From contig CAZFOR010000028.1 of the NCBI GenBank assembly GCA_964520895.1, positions 1-16,714 of the forward strand: a stretch of 16,714 nt of DNA, read 5' to 3'. Positions 6,228 to 15,100 of the stretch are shown here, piece by piece. The position numbers were made by a program, and so were the translations under genes. How positions within the stretch are numbered: position 1 is the first letter of the stretch; each line of letters starts with the position of its first letter. Below the pieces are notes generated by a model. The model was given only the letters and a program-made list of their open reading frames with translations, searched no databases and was not told the origin of the DNA. Origin of the DNA: SIG350 sp964520895. GTDB lineage: Bacteria > Bacillota > Clostridia > TANB77 > SIG350.

Positions 6228-8951
6228 TTATTTCATAATTGTTTCATATCCATTTGATGTAAATCTAGAATTATGCATATCTGCACTTGCTTCTAATATA
6301 TCAGCATAGTATTGTGTATTTGCATTTACATCTGAAAATCTTTTTGTTAATGTTCCATTAGATCCATCAACTGATGGTCCTCTAAATAGACAACTGTTAA
6401 TTATATTAGCTGTTTCAGCTCTAGTTACCATTGAATCAATATTATTAACATTGCTTATCATGTTTAATCTAGTTAATTGTGCTACATATTTACTATACCA
6501 TTGTGATTGATTTACTGTTGACAATTTAATGGGTTGTTCTTTTATTTTAAATGGATTATTAGCACTATTATTATCTACTTCGAATTTTCTCGCTATTACT
6601 GTTGTTAATTGCGCTTTTGTAACTTTATCACCTGGTCTAAATGATCCATCTTCATAACCTTCCATTAAACCATATTTTGTTACTGTCATTATAGCATCTG
6701 TTGCCCATCTATATGGGTTAGTAGCTATAACATCAGCATCTGTATATGTTACTTTTTGATTTGTTACTAATGGTATATCAAATATTCTAACTAGTACCAT
6801 TGCCATTTCTGCTCTATTTAATCCCTCATTTGGTCTAAATGTATCTGTTCCTGCATCACCAATCATATATGGTTCATGCCTTGTAGTTATTGTTGTATTT
6901 GCTGTATATACCATATTTTGAACTGCTGATGTATCAACACCAGATGTAGTAGTAAGTTTAGCTATAGGTGTAACCATTATATTATTTCCACTTCCTATTG
7001 AAGTATACGCTAATATAACTGGTATTGTACCAGATTCACCTTGTTCTAAACCATTAAATGTCCATTTAAGTGTCTTACTATCTACCATTGTACCACCTTT
7101 TGTATCAATAAATCTAATTGATACATTCTCTGGTATACTAAATGTTAATGTAACTTCACCAGTTATTTTAGCACCTAAATTAGTATAATCTATATTGTAT
7201 TGTGCATTTTCATTAATCATATATCTATTTTTATTACCTTGAACATTTGATATATTTCTTAATGAAACAGCTAATCCTGAAACATTTTTATTTATAACTT
7301 CATCAGGTTGTACAATTACAGTATATTGTGTATTACCACTTTTATCTTCAACTCTAAAGCAATATTCTTGCCAATCTGAATATACTCCATCAGTAGATTG
7401 TGCTCTTACTTTAAAATAATATATTTGTGAATCTGTATATTTTTCCGGTATACTTATTTCAACTGCACTTGATGATTTGTATACAATACTATCATTTTCA
7501 AATTGATATTCAATAGTTTTAATTCCTTTGTCATGTGTTGCTGTTAACTCAACTTTTTGTGTTGATGAAAATATGTATTTTGAAGCAGTTGACATTGTTA
7601 TACCATTTGTTATTGCATAAACTATTGGTTTTTCACTTGTACTATCATCAGTTGACACTTTAAATTGATATACATACCAACCAGCAACATTTCCATCTTT
7701 AGATGTAACCCTTATATTTAAGTAATGAATGTTTCCATCTAAACATGTATCAGGTATTGTTAATGTTGTACTACTTCCGTTTATAGTTTTTGTTGAATTA
7801 TTATCAAAATAATATTCTATTTTACTAATACCACTATCATGTTTTGCAGATATTTTTATTGTTTGGTTTTTTCTAAAAATGTATTTATCATTAGTATTCA
7901 TAATTATAGTAGAGTTTGAACTATTTACTGTTGTAACTGTAACATCTGGCTGAACTTCTTCCACAACATTATATCTAAATTTGTATGTAAACCATTCAGA
8001 TGCTTGTCCATTTGCTGCTATAACCCTAATATCCATTGTATGTACATTTCCATCTTGATATTTAGCAGGAATTGTTATACCTTGTGATGGATTATATAAT
8101 GCTTGTGTAGAATCATCATCAAATCCATATTCAATTCTATCAATTCCACTATCATGTGATGCTGTTATTGTCAACACTTGGTCTATTTCTAATAAATATG
8201 TTTTTGTTGTATTCATAGTAGTTCCATTTGTTCTTAAAGTTAGTGTAGGATCTTCCATTTCCACTTCTACTTTAAAAGTATATGTATACCAACCTGAACT
8301 TGTTCCATCTGTTGACATTGCTTTTACATCTAAATAATGAACATTTCCATCTTTATATTTACTTGGTATTGATATTGTTTTACTACTTGCATATATCATT
8401 GATGTTGCATCTGCATCAAAACCATATTCTATAGATGCTATACTTCCACTAGGTGAAGCCACTATTTTTATTGTTTGACTTTCACTTAATATATAGCTAT
8501 TAGATTGATTCATTGTTATCGTTCCATTGCTTCCATATGTTGTAGCTGTTATAGATGGTTTTGTACTTGATTGTTGTACTACTTTAAAAGTATATGTATA
8601 CCAACCTGAACTTGTTCCATCTGTTGACATTGCTTTTACGTCTAAATAATGAACATTTCCATCTTTGTATTTACTTGGTATTGATATTGTTTTACTACTT
8701 GCATATACTATTGATGTTGCATCTGTATCAAAGCCATATTCTATGGATGCTACATTAGGTGAAGCCTTTACTGTTATCGTTTGGGTATCGCTTAAAGTAT
8801 AACCATTTGATGTATTTAATGTTGTTGTTCCACTGCTTCCAACAGTAGTTGCTACTATTGTTGGTTTCGTTGCTGCAAATACCATAATTGGAGTTAATAT
8901 ATTTAATACCATACATAAACATAATATTATTGATACTACTTTTCTATTCAT
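6228..8951 (-). CDS. S-layer-type surface protein with five Ig-like repeats and SLH anchor (paralogue A)
   Basis: Predicted exported cell-wall protein, 907 aa. The signal peptide is residues 1-27 (ends PIMVFA-AT). Five Ig-like beta-repeats of about 100 aa occupy 28-129, 130-231, 232-332, 333-439 and 440-537. Their hallmarks are (I/V)xYxFD, IP..Y.DG..HYLD(V/I) and a closing WYTYxFKV. Residues 538-691 are a DUF11-like domain (NRYMINENAQYNIDY, then KWTFNGLEQGESGTIPV). The SLH region 692-907 has FRPNEGLNRAEM, GYEDGSFRPGDKVTKAQL and a weaker third unit, then a tail FSDVNANTQYYADILEAS. SLH domains bind pyruvylated secondary wall polymer in studied Firmicutes. The start has TAGGAGGAAT. It has its own promoter and terminator. 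Repeats 1 and 2 are nearly identical, so the array is evolving by duplication. Structural S-layer or adhesin-like roles both fit. Confidence 0.93.
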   Translation of the reverse strand: MNRKVVSIILCLCMVLNILTPIMVFAATKPTIVATTVGSSGTTTLNTSNGYTLSDTQTITVKASPNVASIEYGFDTDATSIVYASSKTISIPSKYKDGNVHYLDVKAMSTDGTSSGWYTYTFKVVQQSSTKPSITATTYGSNGTITMNQSNSYILSESQTIKIVASPSGSIASIEYGFDADATSMIYASSKTISIPSKYKDGNVHYLDVKAMSTDGTSSGWYTYTFKVEVEMEDPTLTLRTNGTTMNTTKTYLLEIDQVLTITASHDSGIDRIEYGFDDDSTQALYNPSQGITIPAKYQDGNVHTMDIRVIAANGQASEWFTYKFRYNVVEEVQPDVTVTTVNSSNSTIIMNTNDKYIFRKNQTIKISAKHDSGISKIEYYFDNNSTKTINGSSTTLTIPDTCLDGNIHYLNIRVTSKDGNVAGWYVYQFKVSTDDSTSEKPIVYAITNGITMSTASKYIFSSTQKVELTATHDKGIKTIEYQFENDSIVYKSSSAVEISIPEKYTDSQIYYFKVRAQSTDGVYSDWQEYCFRVEDKSGNTQYTVIVQPDEVINKNVSGLAVSLRNISNVQGNKNRYMINENAQYNIDYTNLGAKITGEVTLTFSIPENVSIRFIDTKGGTMVDSKTLKWTFNGLEQGESGTIPVILAYTSIGSGNNIMVTPIAKLTTTSGVDTSAVQNMVYTANTTITTRHEPYMIGDAGTDTFRPNEGLNRAEMAMVLVRIFDIPLVTNQKVTYTDADVIATNPYRWATDAIMTVTKYGLMEGYEDGSFRPGDKVTKAQLTTVIARKFEVDNNSANNPFKIKEQPIKLSTVNQSQWYSKYVAQLTRLNMISNVNNIDSMVTRAETANIINSCLFRGPSVDGSNGTLTKRFSDVNANTQYYADILEASADMHNSRFTSNGYETIMK
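8269..8440. repeat. Near-identical intragenic duplication (partner 8581-8752)
   Basis: This 172-bp block and 8581-8752 are 312 bases (104 codons) apart and differ at only 7 positions by my count. They encode the second half of Ig-like repeats 2 and 1 of paralogue A. The other repeats in the same gene are far more diverged, so this pair arose or was homogenised recently. Confidence 0.93.
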
Positions 8952-9014
8952 AATTTATTCCTCCTAAATATAATTTTTTTGCAATATTTTTATGCGTAAA
9001 TCTTCCATATTATT

Positions 9015-9043
9015 ATTATATACCAAATATATTTATTATTCAA
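9015..9043 (-). promoter_or_regulatory. Sigma-A promoter of paralogue A
   Basis: TTGAAT (9038-9043), 17 bases, TATAAT (9015-9020) on the minus strand. Predicted start is near 9008, giving a leader of about 57 nt. Confidence 0.82.
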
Positions 9044-9052
9044 TACTTTTTC

Positions 9053-9066
9053 CATAATTATGTAAA
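9053..9066 (-). promoter_or_regulatory. Shared upstream motif, copy 1
   Basis: CATAATTATGTAAA on the plus strand (minus strand TTTACATAATTATG), containing the 10-bp palindrome CATAATTATG. It sits 9 bases upstream of the -35 box of paralogue A. An identical 14-mer occupies the same place upstream of paralogue B. It could be a regulator site or an UP-like element. Confidence 0.5.
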
Positions 9067-9092
9067 ATTGTTATGTTAACAGTTCTATAAGC

Positions 9093-9130
9093 AAAAAAAC
9101 ACACCACAGTTTACACTGTGATGTGTTTTT
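9093..9130 (-). terminator. Intrinsic terminator of the 964-aa SLH gene
   Basis: A 16-bp stem pairs 9115-9130 with 9095-9110, with one U:G wobble in the minus-strand RNA and a 4-base loop. It is followed by U7 (A-run 9093-9099). It begins 27 bases after the stop codon of paralogue B. Confidence 0.92.
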
Positions 9131-9157
9131 ACTTTATCTTTTAAAATTTTAATATAT

Positions 9158-12052
9158 TTATTTTACCATTACTTCTGTTCCACTTGATGTAAATCTTGAA
9201 TTATGCATTGGAGCACTTGCTTCTAAAATATATTCATAATTTTGTGTATATGCGTTAACATCAACGAATGTTGTAGTTAATGCGCCATTCGCACCATCTA
9301 CTGATGGCCCTCTAAATAATACTGTACTAATTAATTTAGCTGTATCTGATCTTGAAATTATTAAATCCAAGTTTCCATCAATTGTATTAGCAAAATCAGG
9401 TAACATATTTAATCTAATCATTTGAGCTAAATATTGTGCTGCCCAGTGACTATCATAACCGTAACTTGCATATACTGAACTTAAGTTATTAAACCATTTA
9501 ATTGGATTTTCTTTAACTGCAAATGCGTTAGTTGTTGTTGAACTTCCGCCATCAATTGCAAATTTTCTAGCCAATATTGTTAATAATTGAGCTTTTGTTA
9601 CTTTATCTCCTGGTCTAAATGATCCATCTTCATAACCTTGCATTAATCCATATTGAGTTACTGTCATTATAGCATCTGTTGCCCATCTATATTCATTTTG
9701 TGCTATAACATTAGCATCTGAATATGTAACTGCTGCATTTGTTACTAATGGAATATCAAATATTCTAACTAATATAATAGCCATCTCTGCTCTATTTAAT
9801 CCTTCATTTGGTCTAAATGTATTAGTTCCTGCATCACCAATCATAAATGGTTCATGTCTTGTTGATATAGTAGTATTTGCATTAAATATTAAATTAGCTA
9901 CTGCTGAACTATCTGTAAGTGATCCTGATTTAATTGTAGCATAAGGTTTTACTATACTACCATTTGAAGGAATTCCTGTATATGTTAATATTACAGGTAT
10001 TGTTCCTTTTTCACCAGCTTTTAATCCATTAAATGTCCATCTTAATGTATTAGAATCTATAACTGTTCCACCTTTTTTATCTATAAAGTTAACTGTATAT
10101 CCTGCTGGTATTACAAAATCTATATATACATCTCCTGTAATTTCTGCTCCACCATTTACATAGTCTATATTATATTGTACATTTTCATTTATTGAATAAA
10201 AATTCTTATTTCCTGTTTTTGTTGTTACAGGTACATTTCTTAAAGCTATTGATAAAGCATTTAAATTTGTATTAAATTTCTCATCATTTAATATTATAAA
10301 TGGATATGTTGTAGTACTTCCATCTTTAATCATAAATACATATGTATACCAACCTGAACTTGTTCCGTCATTTGATTCTAATCTTACATCTAAATAATGT
10401 ATATATCCATCATTATATTTTGCTGGTATTGATATTGTTTTACTTGATCCATATGTTGTTGTTGATGCATCATTATCAAAACCATATTCTATTAATTTAA
10501 TTCCACTACTATGTGTACCAGTTATTGTTACTTGTTGGTTTTCAGCTACAATATATTTATCTATTGTATTCATTACTGTTACAGATGTTTTACCTTGTGT
10601 TGTTACTTCTAATTCTGGTCTGTTTGAATCAGTTATATATTTAAATTTATATGTAAACCAATCTGAACTTGTTCCATTAGATGCTTCAACTCTTATATCT
10701 AAATAATGTACATTTCCATCTTGATACTCACTTGGTATAACAATTTGCTCATTTGGTGAATATATAAATTGTGATGGTTCATTATCAAATCCATATTCTA
10801 TTAATCTAATTCCACTATAATGTGATGCTTTTAAACTTAATGTTTGATATACATCTAGTTCATAAACTTTTGATGTATTCATAGTTGTTCTATTAGTTGA
10901 TAATGTTAATGTTGGTTGTTCACCATAATAGTAATCATCATCATAATAGTAGTAATGATCATCATCATAATAATAACTATCACTTGAACTTACCATAAAT
11001 TTATATGAAAACCACTCACTTGTTGATCCATCTTTTGCTTCAACTTGTACATCTAAATAATGTAAGTTTCCATCTTTATATTTACTTGGTATTGATATTG
11101 TTTTATTACTTGAATATACATATTGTGTTGATGCATTATCAAATCCATATGATATTTTGTATATTCCACTATTATGTGTTGCTGATACATTTATTGTTTG
11201 TGATGTTCCTATTAAATATGTATTTGATGTATTTAAGTTTTTAGTTCCTGATGATCCTGTTGTTGTTACTCTTAATGTTGGTTCAATACCTGAATAGTAG
11301 TAGTTATCATCATAATAATTATCGTTATAATAATTGTTATTTGAACTTACCATAAATTTATATGTATACCAGTTACTTACTGATCCATCAGTTGCTTCAA
11401 CTTGTATATCTAAATAATGTACATTTCCATCTTTATATGTTGATGGTATTGATATTGTTTTATTACTTGAATATGCATATTGTGTTGATGCATTATCAAA
11501 TCCATATGATATTTTGTATATTCCACTATTATGTGTTGCTGATACATTTATTGTTTGTGATGTTCCTATTGTATATGTATTTGATGTATTCATTGTTGTT
11601 GTACCTGATGTTCCTGCTGTTGTTACTTTTAATGTAGGTTCAACACCTGAATAACTGTTATTGTTTGAACCTACTGCAAATTTGTATGTATACCAATTTG
11701 AATAAGTTCCATCTGTAGCTTGTGCTCTTACATCTAAATAATGTAAGTTTCCATCTTTATATGTTGATGGTATTGTTACTGTTTTGCTACTTGTGTATGA
11801 AAACTGTGTTGCATCATCATCAAAACCATATTCTATCGCATAAATACCACTATTATGTGATGCTGATAAAACTATTGTTTGTGATGTTCCTATTTTGTAT
11901 GAATTTGTTGTATTCATTGTTGTTGTACCTGATGTTCCTGTTGTTTTAGCAACCACTGTTGGTGCTATTGCTGCAAATGCTGTTCCTATTGGTAATAACA
12001 TTGTTGCTAACATTACTATTACCATTACCATTGATATGAATTTTTTATTCAT
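9158..12052 (-). CDS. S-layer-type surface protein with five Ig-like repeats, Tyr/Asp-rich linkers and SLH anchor (paralogue B)
   Basis: Predicted exported wall protein, 964 aa, with the same architecture as paralogue A. Signal peptide 1-28 (ends GTAFA-AIA). Ig-like repeats at 29-138, 139-257, 258-379, 380-478 and 479-581. DUF11-like domain 582-732 (NFYSINENVQYNIDY, RWTFNGLKAGEKGTIPV). SLH region 733-964 with FRPNEGLNRAEM, GYEDGSFRPGDKVTKAQL and SHWAAQYLAQMIRLNM, and the tail FVDVNAYTQNYEYILEAS. It differs in the linkers after repeats 1, 2 and 3, which grow progressively longer and change from Asn/Ser-rich to Tyr/Asp-rich (YYYDDDHYYYYDDDYYYG after repeat 3). Acidic aromatic linkers suggest metal binding, phase-like association or simple microsatellite expansion. 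The start at 12052 has TAGGAGGTAA. The SLH half is much more conserved with paralogue A than the linkers are, which fits duplication followed by outer-region divergence. Confidence 0.93.
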   Translation of the reverse strand: MNKKFISMVMVIVMLATMLLPIGTAFAAIAPTVVAKTTGTSGTTTMNTTNSYKIGTSQTIVLSASHNSGIYAIEYGFDDDATQFSYTSSKTVTIPSTYKDGNLHYLDVRAQATDGTYSNWYTYKFAVGSNNNSYSGVEPTLKVTTAGTSGTTTMNTSNTYTIGTSQTINVSATHNSGIYKISYGFDNASTQYAYSSNKTISIPSTYKDGNVHYLDIQVEATDGSVSNWYTYKFMVSSNNNYYNDNYYDDNYYYSGIEPTLRVTTTGSSGTKNLNTSNTYLIGTSQTINVSATHNSGIYKISYGFDNASTQYVYSSNKTISIPSKYKDGNLHYLDVQVEAKDGSTSEWFSYKFMVSSSDSYYYDDDHYYYYDDDYYYGEQPTLTLSTNRTTMNTSKVYELDVYQTLSLKASHYSGIRLIEYGFDNEPSQFIYSPNEQIVIPSEYQDGNVHYLDIRVEASNGTSSDWFTYKFKYITDSNRPELEVTTQGKTSVTVMNTIDKYIVAENQQVTITGTHSSGIKLIEYGFDNDASTTTYGSSKTISIPAKYNDGYIHYLDVRLESNDGTSSGWYTYVFMIKDGSTTTYPFIILNDEKFNTNLNALSIALRNVPVTTKTGNKNFYSINENVQYNIDYVNGGAEITGDVYIDFVIPAGYTVNFIDKKGGTVIDSNTLRWTFNGLKAGEKGTIPVILTYTGIPSNGSIVKPYATIKSGSLTDSSAVANLIFNANTTISTRHEPFMIGDAGTNTFRPNEGLNRAEMAIILVRIFDIPLVTNAAVTYSDANVIAQNEYRWATDAIMTVTQYGLMQGYEDGSFRPGDKVTKAQLLTILARKFAIDGGSSTTTNAFAVKENPIKWFNNLSSVYASYGYDSHWAAQYLAQMIRLNMLPDFANTIDGNLDLIISRSDTAKLISTVLFRGPSVDGANGALTTTFVDVNAYTQNYEYILEASAPMHNSRFTSSGTEVMVK
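10914..10991. repeat. Low-complexity coding tract, Tyr/Asp-rich linker after repeat 3
   Basis: In-frame repeats of TAT and GAT codons on the minus strand (ATA and ATC trinucleotides on the plus strand) encode SSSDSYYYDDDHYYYY and then DDDYYYGEQ. The tract resembles trinucleotide expansion and is a candidate for length variation between strains. Confidence 0.85.
11087..11213. repeat. Near-identical intragenic duplication (partner 11444-11570)
   Basis: The two blocks lie 357 bases (119 codons) apart in frame. By my reading they differ at one position (11118 against 11475), with 95 consecutive identical bases (11119-11213). They encode the core of Ig-like repeats 3 and 2 of paralogue B, including HNSGIYKISYGFDNASTQY. 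Confidence 0.93.
11279..11350. repeat. Low-complexity coding tract, Asn/Tyr/Asp-rich linker after repeat 2
   Basis: It encodes SSNNNYYNDNYYDDNYYYSG between repeats 2 and 3 of paralogue B. It is composed of AAT, TAT and GAT codons and is shorter and more Asn-rich than the linker after repeat 3. Confidence 0.85.
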
Positions 12053-12096
12053 AAAATTACCTCCTAAAATCTTTCTTAAAATTTTACTACTATTAT

Positions 12097-12125
12097 ATTA
12101 TACATTATTTTTTAATATATTTCAA
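12097..12125 (-). promoter_or_regulatory. Sigma-A promoter of paralogue B
   Basis: TTGAAA (12120-12125), 17 bases ending in TG, TATAAT (12097-12102) on the minus strand. Predicted start is near 12090, giving a leader of about 38 nt. Confidence 0.85.
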
Positions 12126-12136
12126 TATGTATTTTT

Positions 12137-12150
12137 CATAATTATGTAAA
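12137..12150 (-). promoter_or_regulatory. Shared upstream motif, copy 2
   Basis: CATAATTATGTAAA, identical to 9053-9066, here 11 bases upstream of the -35 box of paralogue B. The surrounding bases differ between the two promoters apart from an adjoining T-rich stretch. The exact match therefore points to a kept site or to a recent duplication of the promoter region. Confidence 0.5.
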
Positions 12151-12174
12151 CTTTTTGTAAATATCATTTACTAT

Positions 12175-15100
12175 TTAATTTATCAATATATATTCTGTAC
12201 CATTACTGTTTATTCTATAATAGTGTGTATACGCTGTTGCCTCTAATATATCTTGATAATATTTCGTATAAGAATTTACATCTGAAAAATAGCTAATTAA
12301 ATTACTACTTGTATTGTTAATTTGTGATCTATATAATGCTGAATTAACTATATTAACTGTTTCACATCTTGTTATTGGCATATCTAATGTACTATATACA
12401 TTTACATTATCGATTTTAACAATATTTAATCTAATTAACTCTGATAAGTTTGATAAATACCAAGAATTATCTTGTATACTAGCACTATTTAAATTGTTAA
12501 ATATTTTTAATGGTTCATTATATATATTTACCGCTTCTGAATATTTATTATTTAATACTCTTGCCAATATAGTTATTAACTCAGCTTTAGTTATATAATT
12601 ATCTGGTCTAAAACTACCATCTTCATACCCTTTAAGTAATCCCAAATTATAGCATGTTATAATATCTCTTTTTGCCCAACTGTAATTATTATCTATATAC
12701 CCCATATCTGTAAAATTACCATAACTACCACTATTACCTAATTCAAATGCTCTAACTAATATTACGCAAAACTCTGCTCTTGTTAATCCATCATTTGGTC
12801 TAAAATTATTTGTACCCTCATCACCATACATATATGGTTTATGTGAAATATAGTTTGTCACACTTGTATTTTTATATATTCTTTCAATTACCTTACTGTT
12901 ATTAGTTGTATAGTTATTTAGCATAATTCTTGCAGTAGGTATAATTTGTATATTATTTGAACTTATACTTGTATATTTAAGTTTAATAGGTAAAGTTAAT
13001 GTTGTATTAGAATATACATTATTAATATACCATGTTATTTTTCTTCCAGACACTGTCCCATTTGAAGTATTAATATATGACACATTAATATTACTTGGTA
13101 CTTCAAATTCTATTTTAACATTATCATAATTTGAATATGTATATGGAATATATACATCAATATTATATGTTATTTCTTCATTTACTAAAAAATTAGTTTT
13201 ACCTTTTTCAAACCCTGTTATGTTTCTAAGTGATATTTGTGGATTATTAACATCTCTATTAATATTAAGCATTTCACCTGTTTTATATATTAGTGGATAC
13301 GTATATGTATTAATATTGCTTTCCTTTACATCACTAAAATTAATATAATATGTATTCCAATTTGTATAATTTCCATTAACACTTGCCCTTACAGCTAATG
13401 TGTTTGTATCTAGTATTTCCTTTGGATCAGAAATAGTTGCATTATTTAAATATACTGTTTTTGTAGATTCGTCATTCCATTTATATTGCACACTAGATAA
13501 TGAGATATCTCCATCACCTTTTACTTTTATTACATCATCATCTCTTACTATATATGGTATTGAATTATACGTATTAATTGAATTATCATTTATATATACT
13601 TTAAATTCAGGAGTTATATATGTATTATTTGTATAATATACCTTAAATGTATATTCATTTGATTTAATATACTCATTATTATTATCCAAAATATATGCAT
13701 ATATTTTCAATGTATTTGATGTATCATACTTTATATTTGAAGGTATTGTTATTCTACCTTGATCATCATATATTATTTTTACAGCATCATTATTCCATTT
13801 ATATACTATTCTTTCTACCGTATCACCATAATTAGATGATACATCAAAATATCCATTACTATTTGATATAACACTCTGGTTATTTGAAACTGTATTTCCA
13901 TTAAATTTAATATTTAGTCCAAAATTAATATCTGGTACATTATCTTTATAAAGATATATGTTATATGAATATGTTTTTGAAACAATCTCATTATTTATAT
14001 TTGATTTTACTTTAATATTTAAAGTATGCCAATTATCCATACTTAAATTTGTAGGTAATGAAATATTAAAATTTGTTGATGTTGTTTCTGTATTTTCCAA
14101 TTCATCAAAATTGTATATTACACTTTTAAAATTGCTTGCATTTCCTATTGTTATATTAAAATATGTATCCTTTTTAATGTAATAGTTATTGTCTAATATG
14201 TAATTATCTCCATTAACTTTTATATTAACAATTGGCTTTTCATATGTTTCAATATTATTAATATTTATTTTATATTTATACTCTATAGACTGAGTTTTAC
14301 TGTTGTCATTAGCTACTGCTTTTACATATATATAATTTTCTTCATTTATATTAAATTTATTATTTAACAATATATTTGTAGGATTTATTGTAACAGTAGT
14401 ATATGTACCATTATTTATTTTATATTGTATTTGATTTATACCCATACTATGTGTTGAAACTAATCTCAAAGTTGAATAATTATTAATATAGTTTTCTGTA
14501 TTTTCATTAATTACTTTGTTATCTATAAAACAAGAAACTATTGGTAGCTCTTTTTCACTATTTTCAGATAGATATACATTATATACATATGTTTTATCAA
14601 ATGAAATACCACTATTATATACATTAACATTTAGCTTATGCCATTTATTTACTTCTAATGTTGTTGGCACACTAAGTGTTTGTGCATAATTTGAAATACT
14701 GTTATATCCTTCTTCATTCCATGAATAACGCATTGTATAACCACTTGTTTTATTAATTCCATTTATATATATTTTAGAATCCGGAACTATACTATAATAT
14801 CCACCATCATATATATTTATATCATCTATTTTTGTATTAACATTTATGATATTAACATTATTTTCTAATGAATAATATATGCTATATGTAAATGTATCTG
14901 ATACTGTTTGTGATGTATTATTTGCAACTAGAGATATATTTAATCTATGTGTTTTATTTGATGTTAAATAACTTGGAATTTCTATATATCCTGAATTTAA
15001 ATTAATTTCATTTTCTTGATAATCATCCCAATAATATATTATTTTTTTAACATTATAGTTGCTTGACCCACTAACATATATTTTTGAATTTGTATACATA

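Noticed and set aside
6228..6900. SLH array that starts with half a domain and ends with the other half
   Set aside because: This arrangement (initial YxxGxxxxxFRPN half, final FSDV-ILEA half) is familiar from other clostridial SLH proteins, so it is not new.
8200..11950. Regular direct repeats suggestive of a CRISPR array
   Set aside because: Period of about 300-360 bases, in frame, and encoding beta-repeats; no short conserved repeats with unique spacers.
11005..12149. Plus-strand open frames of 75-91 codons within paralogue B, similar to each other
   Set aside because: Their similarity only mirrors the Ig-like repeats on the other strand; no start signals are present.
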